Shown here one piece after another: positions 29,570-29,773 of a stretch of 29,773 nt of DNA. Numbering within the stretch: the first letter of the stretch is position 1; each line of letters begins with the position of its first letter. The notes beneath the pieces were generated by a model. That model did no database searches, was not told the DNA's origin, and worked only from the letters and a program-made list of their open reading frames with translations. This DNA comes from a virus. Made by a program: the position numbers and the translations under genes. The DNA lies in IMG/VR virus record IMGVR_UViG_3300006802_000361, positions 1 to 29,773 of that record; one strand, written 5' to 3'.

Positions 29570-29773
29570 CCTGTTCTCATATCCCCGCGCCGCCGGCTGG
29601 AAAGAGCCGACGACAAGCCGGGGTGCCGCCGAGGCGCTTGAGGCTAAAGGCATCGCCGCCACTGTCCGTTCCGCTGTCCTGGGCCTGTTCGAGGCGGGTG
29701 TTCAAGACACGGCCGACGGCATTGCCGCCCGCCTGGGGTTTAGCATCCTGACCGTTCGACCGCGCGTTTCCGA
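29556..29773 (+). CDS. winged-helix phage protein, partial (at least 72 aa)
   Basis: Starts at 29556 after GGGGGA and runs off the window. It reads MNQPDLFSYPRAAGWKEP, then AAEALEAKGIAATVRSAVLG, then TADGIAARLGFSILTVRPRV. The last segment is a helix-turn-helix of the type seen in small phage proteins annotated as winged-helix or MarR-like DNA-binding proteins near replication genes. It would be the second rightward early gene after the Cro-like regulator, perhaps a replication-initiation accessory or a regulator. The missing 3' end prevents a firmer call. Confidence 0.75.
   Translation, partial: MNQPDLFSYPRAAGWKEPTTSRGAAEALEAKGIAATVRSAVLGLFEAGVQDTADGIAARLGFSILTVRPRVS

Noticed and set aside
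1-29773. tRNA, rRNA, integrase, attachment sites or insertion sequences
   Set aside because: Reading both strands, no cloverleaf with a recognisable TTCGANNC arm in a gap, no integrase or transposase motif and no flanking direct repeat was found. A tRNAscan or attachment-site search on the full genome would be decisive.

Overview
The window is almost entirely one bacteriophage genome segment (free temperate phage or prophage). Its head and neck genes follow the order of Salmonella phage P22: small terminase, large terminase, portal, scaffold, coat, gp4-like adaptor, gp10-like hub. The protein lengths are also close to the P22 ones, so the virion is probably short-tailed (podovirus-like). No host gene, integrase, attachment site, rRNA or tRNA was recognised. 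The high G+C content, the style of the proteins and the YdaS/Cro-type regulator suggest an alphaproteobacterial host (Rhizobiales-like), but this is inference.

Layout. Positions 1-253 are a non-coding leader. From 254 to 24742 almost every gene is on the + strand, tightly packed and often joined by ATGA, TGATG or TAATG overlaps. The order is packaging and portal (254-3996); four accessory or virion genes (3998-6385); scaffold and coat (6460-8603); a small decoration-like protein and a glycosyltransferase/methyltransferase-like fusion (8668-10250); adaptor and hub (10247-12382); Gly-rich and small virion proteins (12383-15635); three probable DNA-ejection proteins (15637-19163); fibre genes (19173-20998); a lysis region with an endolysin and several small membrane proteins (20998-23178); and a three-gene enzyme cassette (23182-24742). 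A strong terminator at 24747-24778 ends the block.

From 28968 down to 24858 the genes are on the - strand. This is an early DNA-metabolism operon: three small unknown genes, a PD-(D/E)XK nuclease, an SSB-like protein with the acidic tip DDEVPF, a zinc-knuckle protein and an HNH endonuclease. It ends with a membrane-anchored small protein, a 27-codon mini-gene, and a Tat-signal protein made mostly of Gly-Asn and Gly-Asp runs. It converges on the late block.

The control region (28969-29112) holds two divergent promoters with 17-nt spacers. Each has the same 15-nt box, TTTAGCCGT(T/G)CTATA, running from the spacer into its -10. The rightward promoter would give a leaderless mRNA for a YdaS/Cro-like repressor at 29113. 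Further right are a doubtful ORF with a 12-bp inverted repeat and the start of a winged-helix protein cut by the window edge.

Items most worth following up are the glycosyltransferase/methyltransferase fusion inside the capsid module, the metallopeptidase-like / HTH-phosphoesterase / DUF7768-like cassette after lysis, the repeat-rich virion protein that shares a domain with a fibre-region protein, and the operator architecture with its leaderless regulator.
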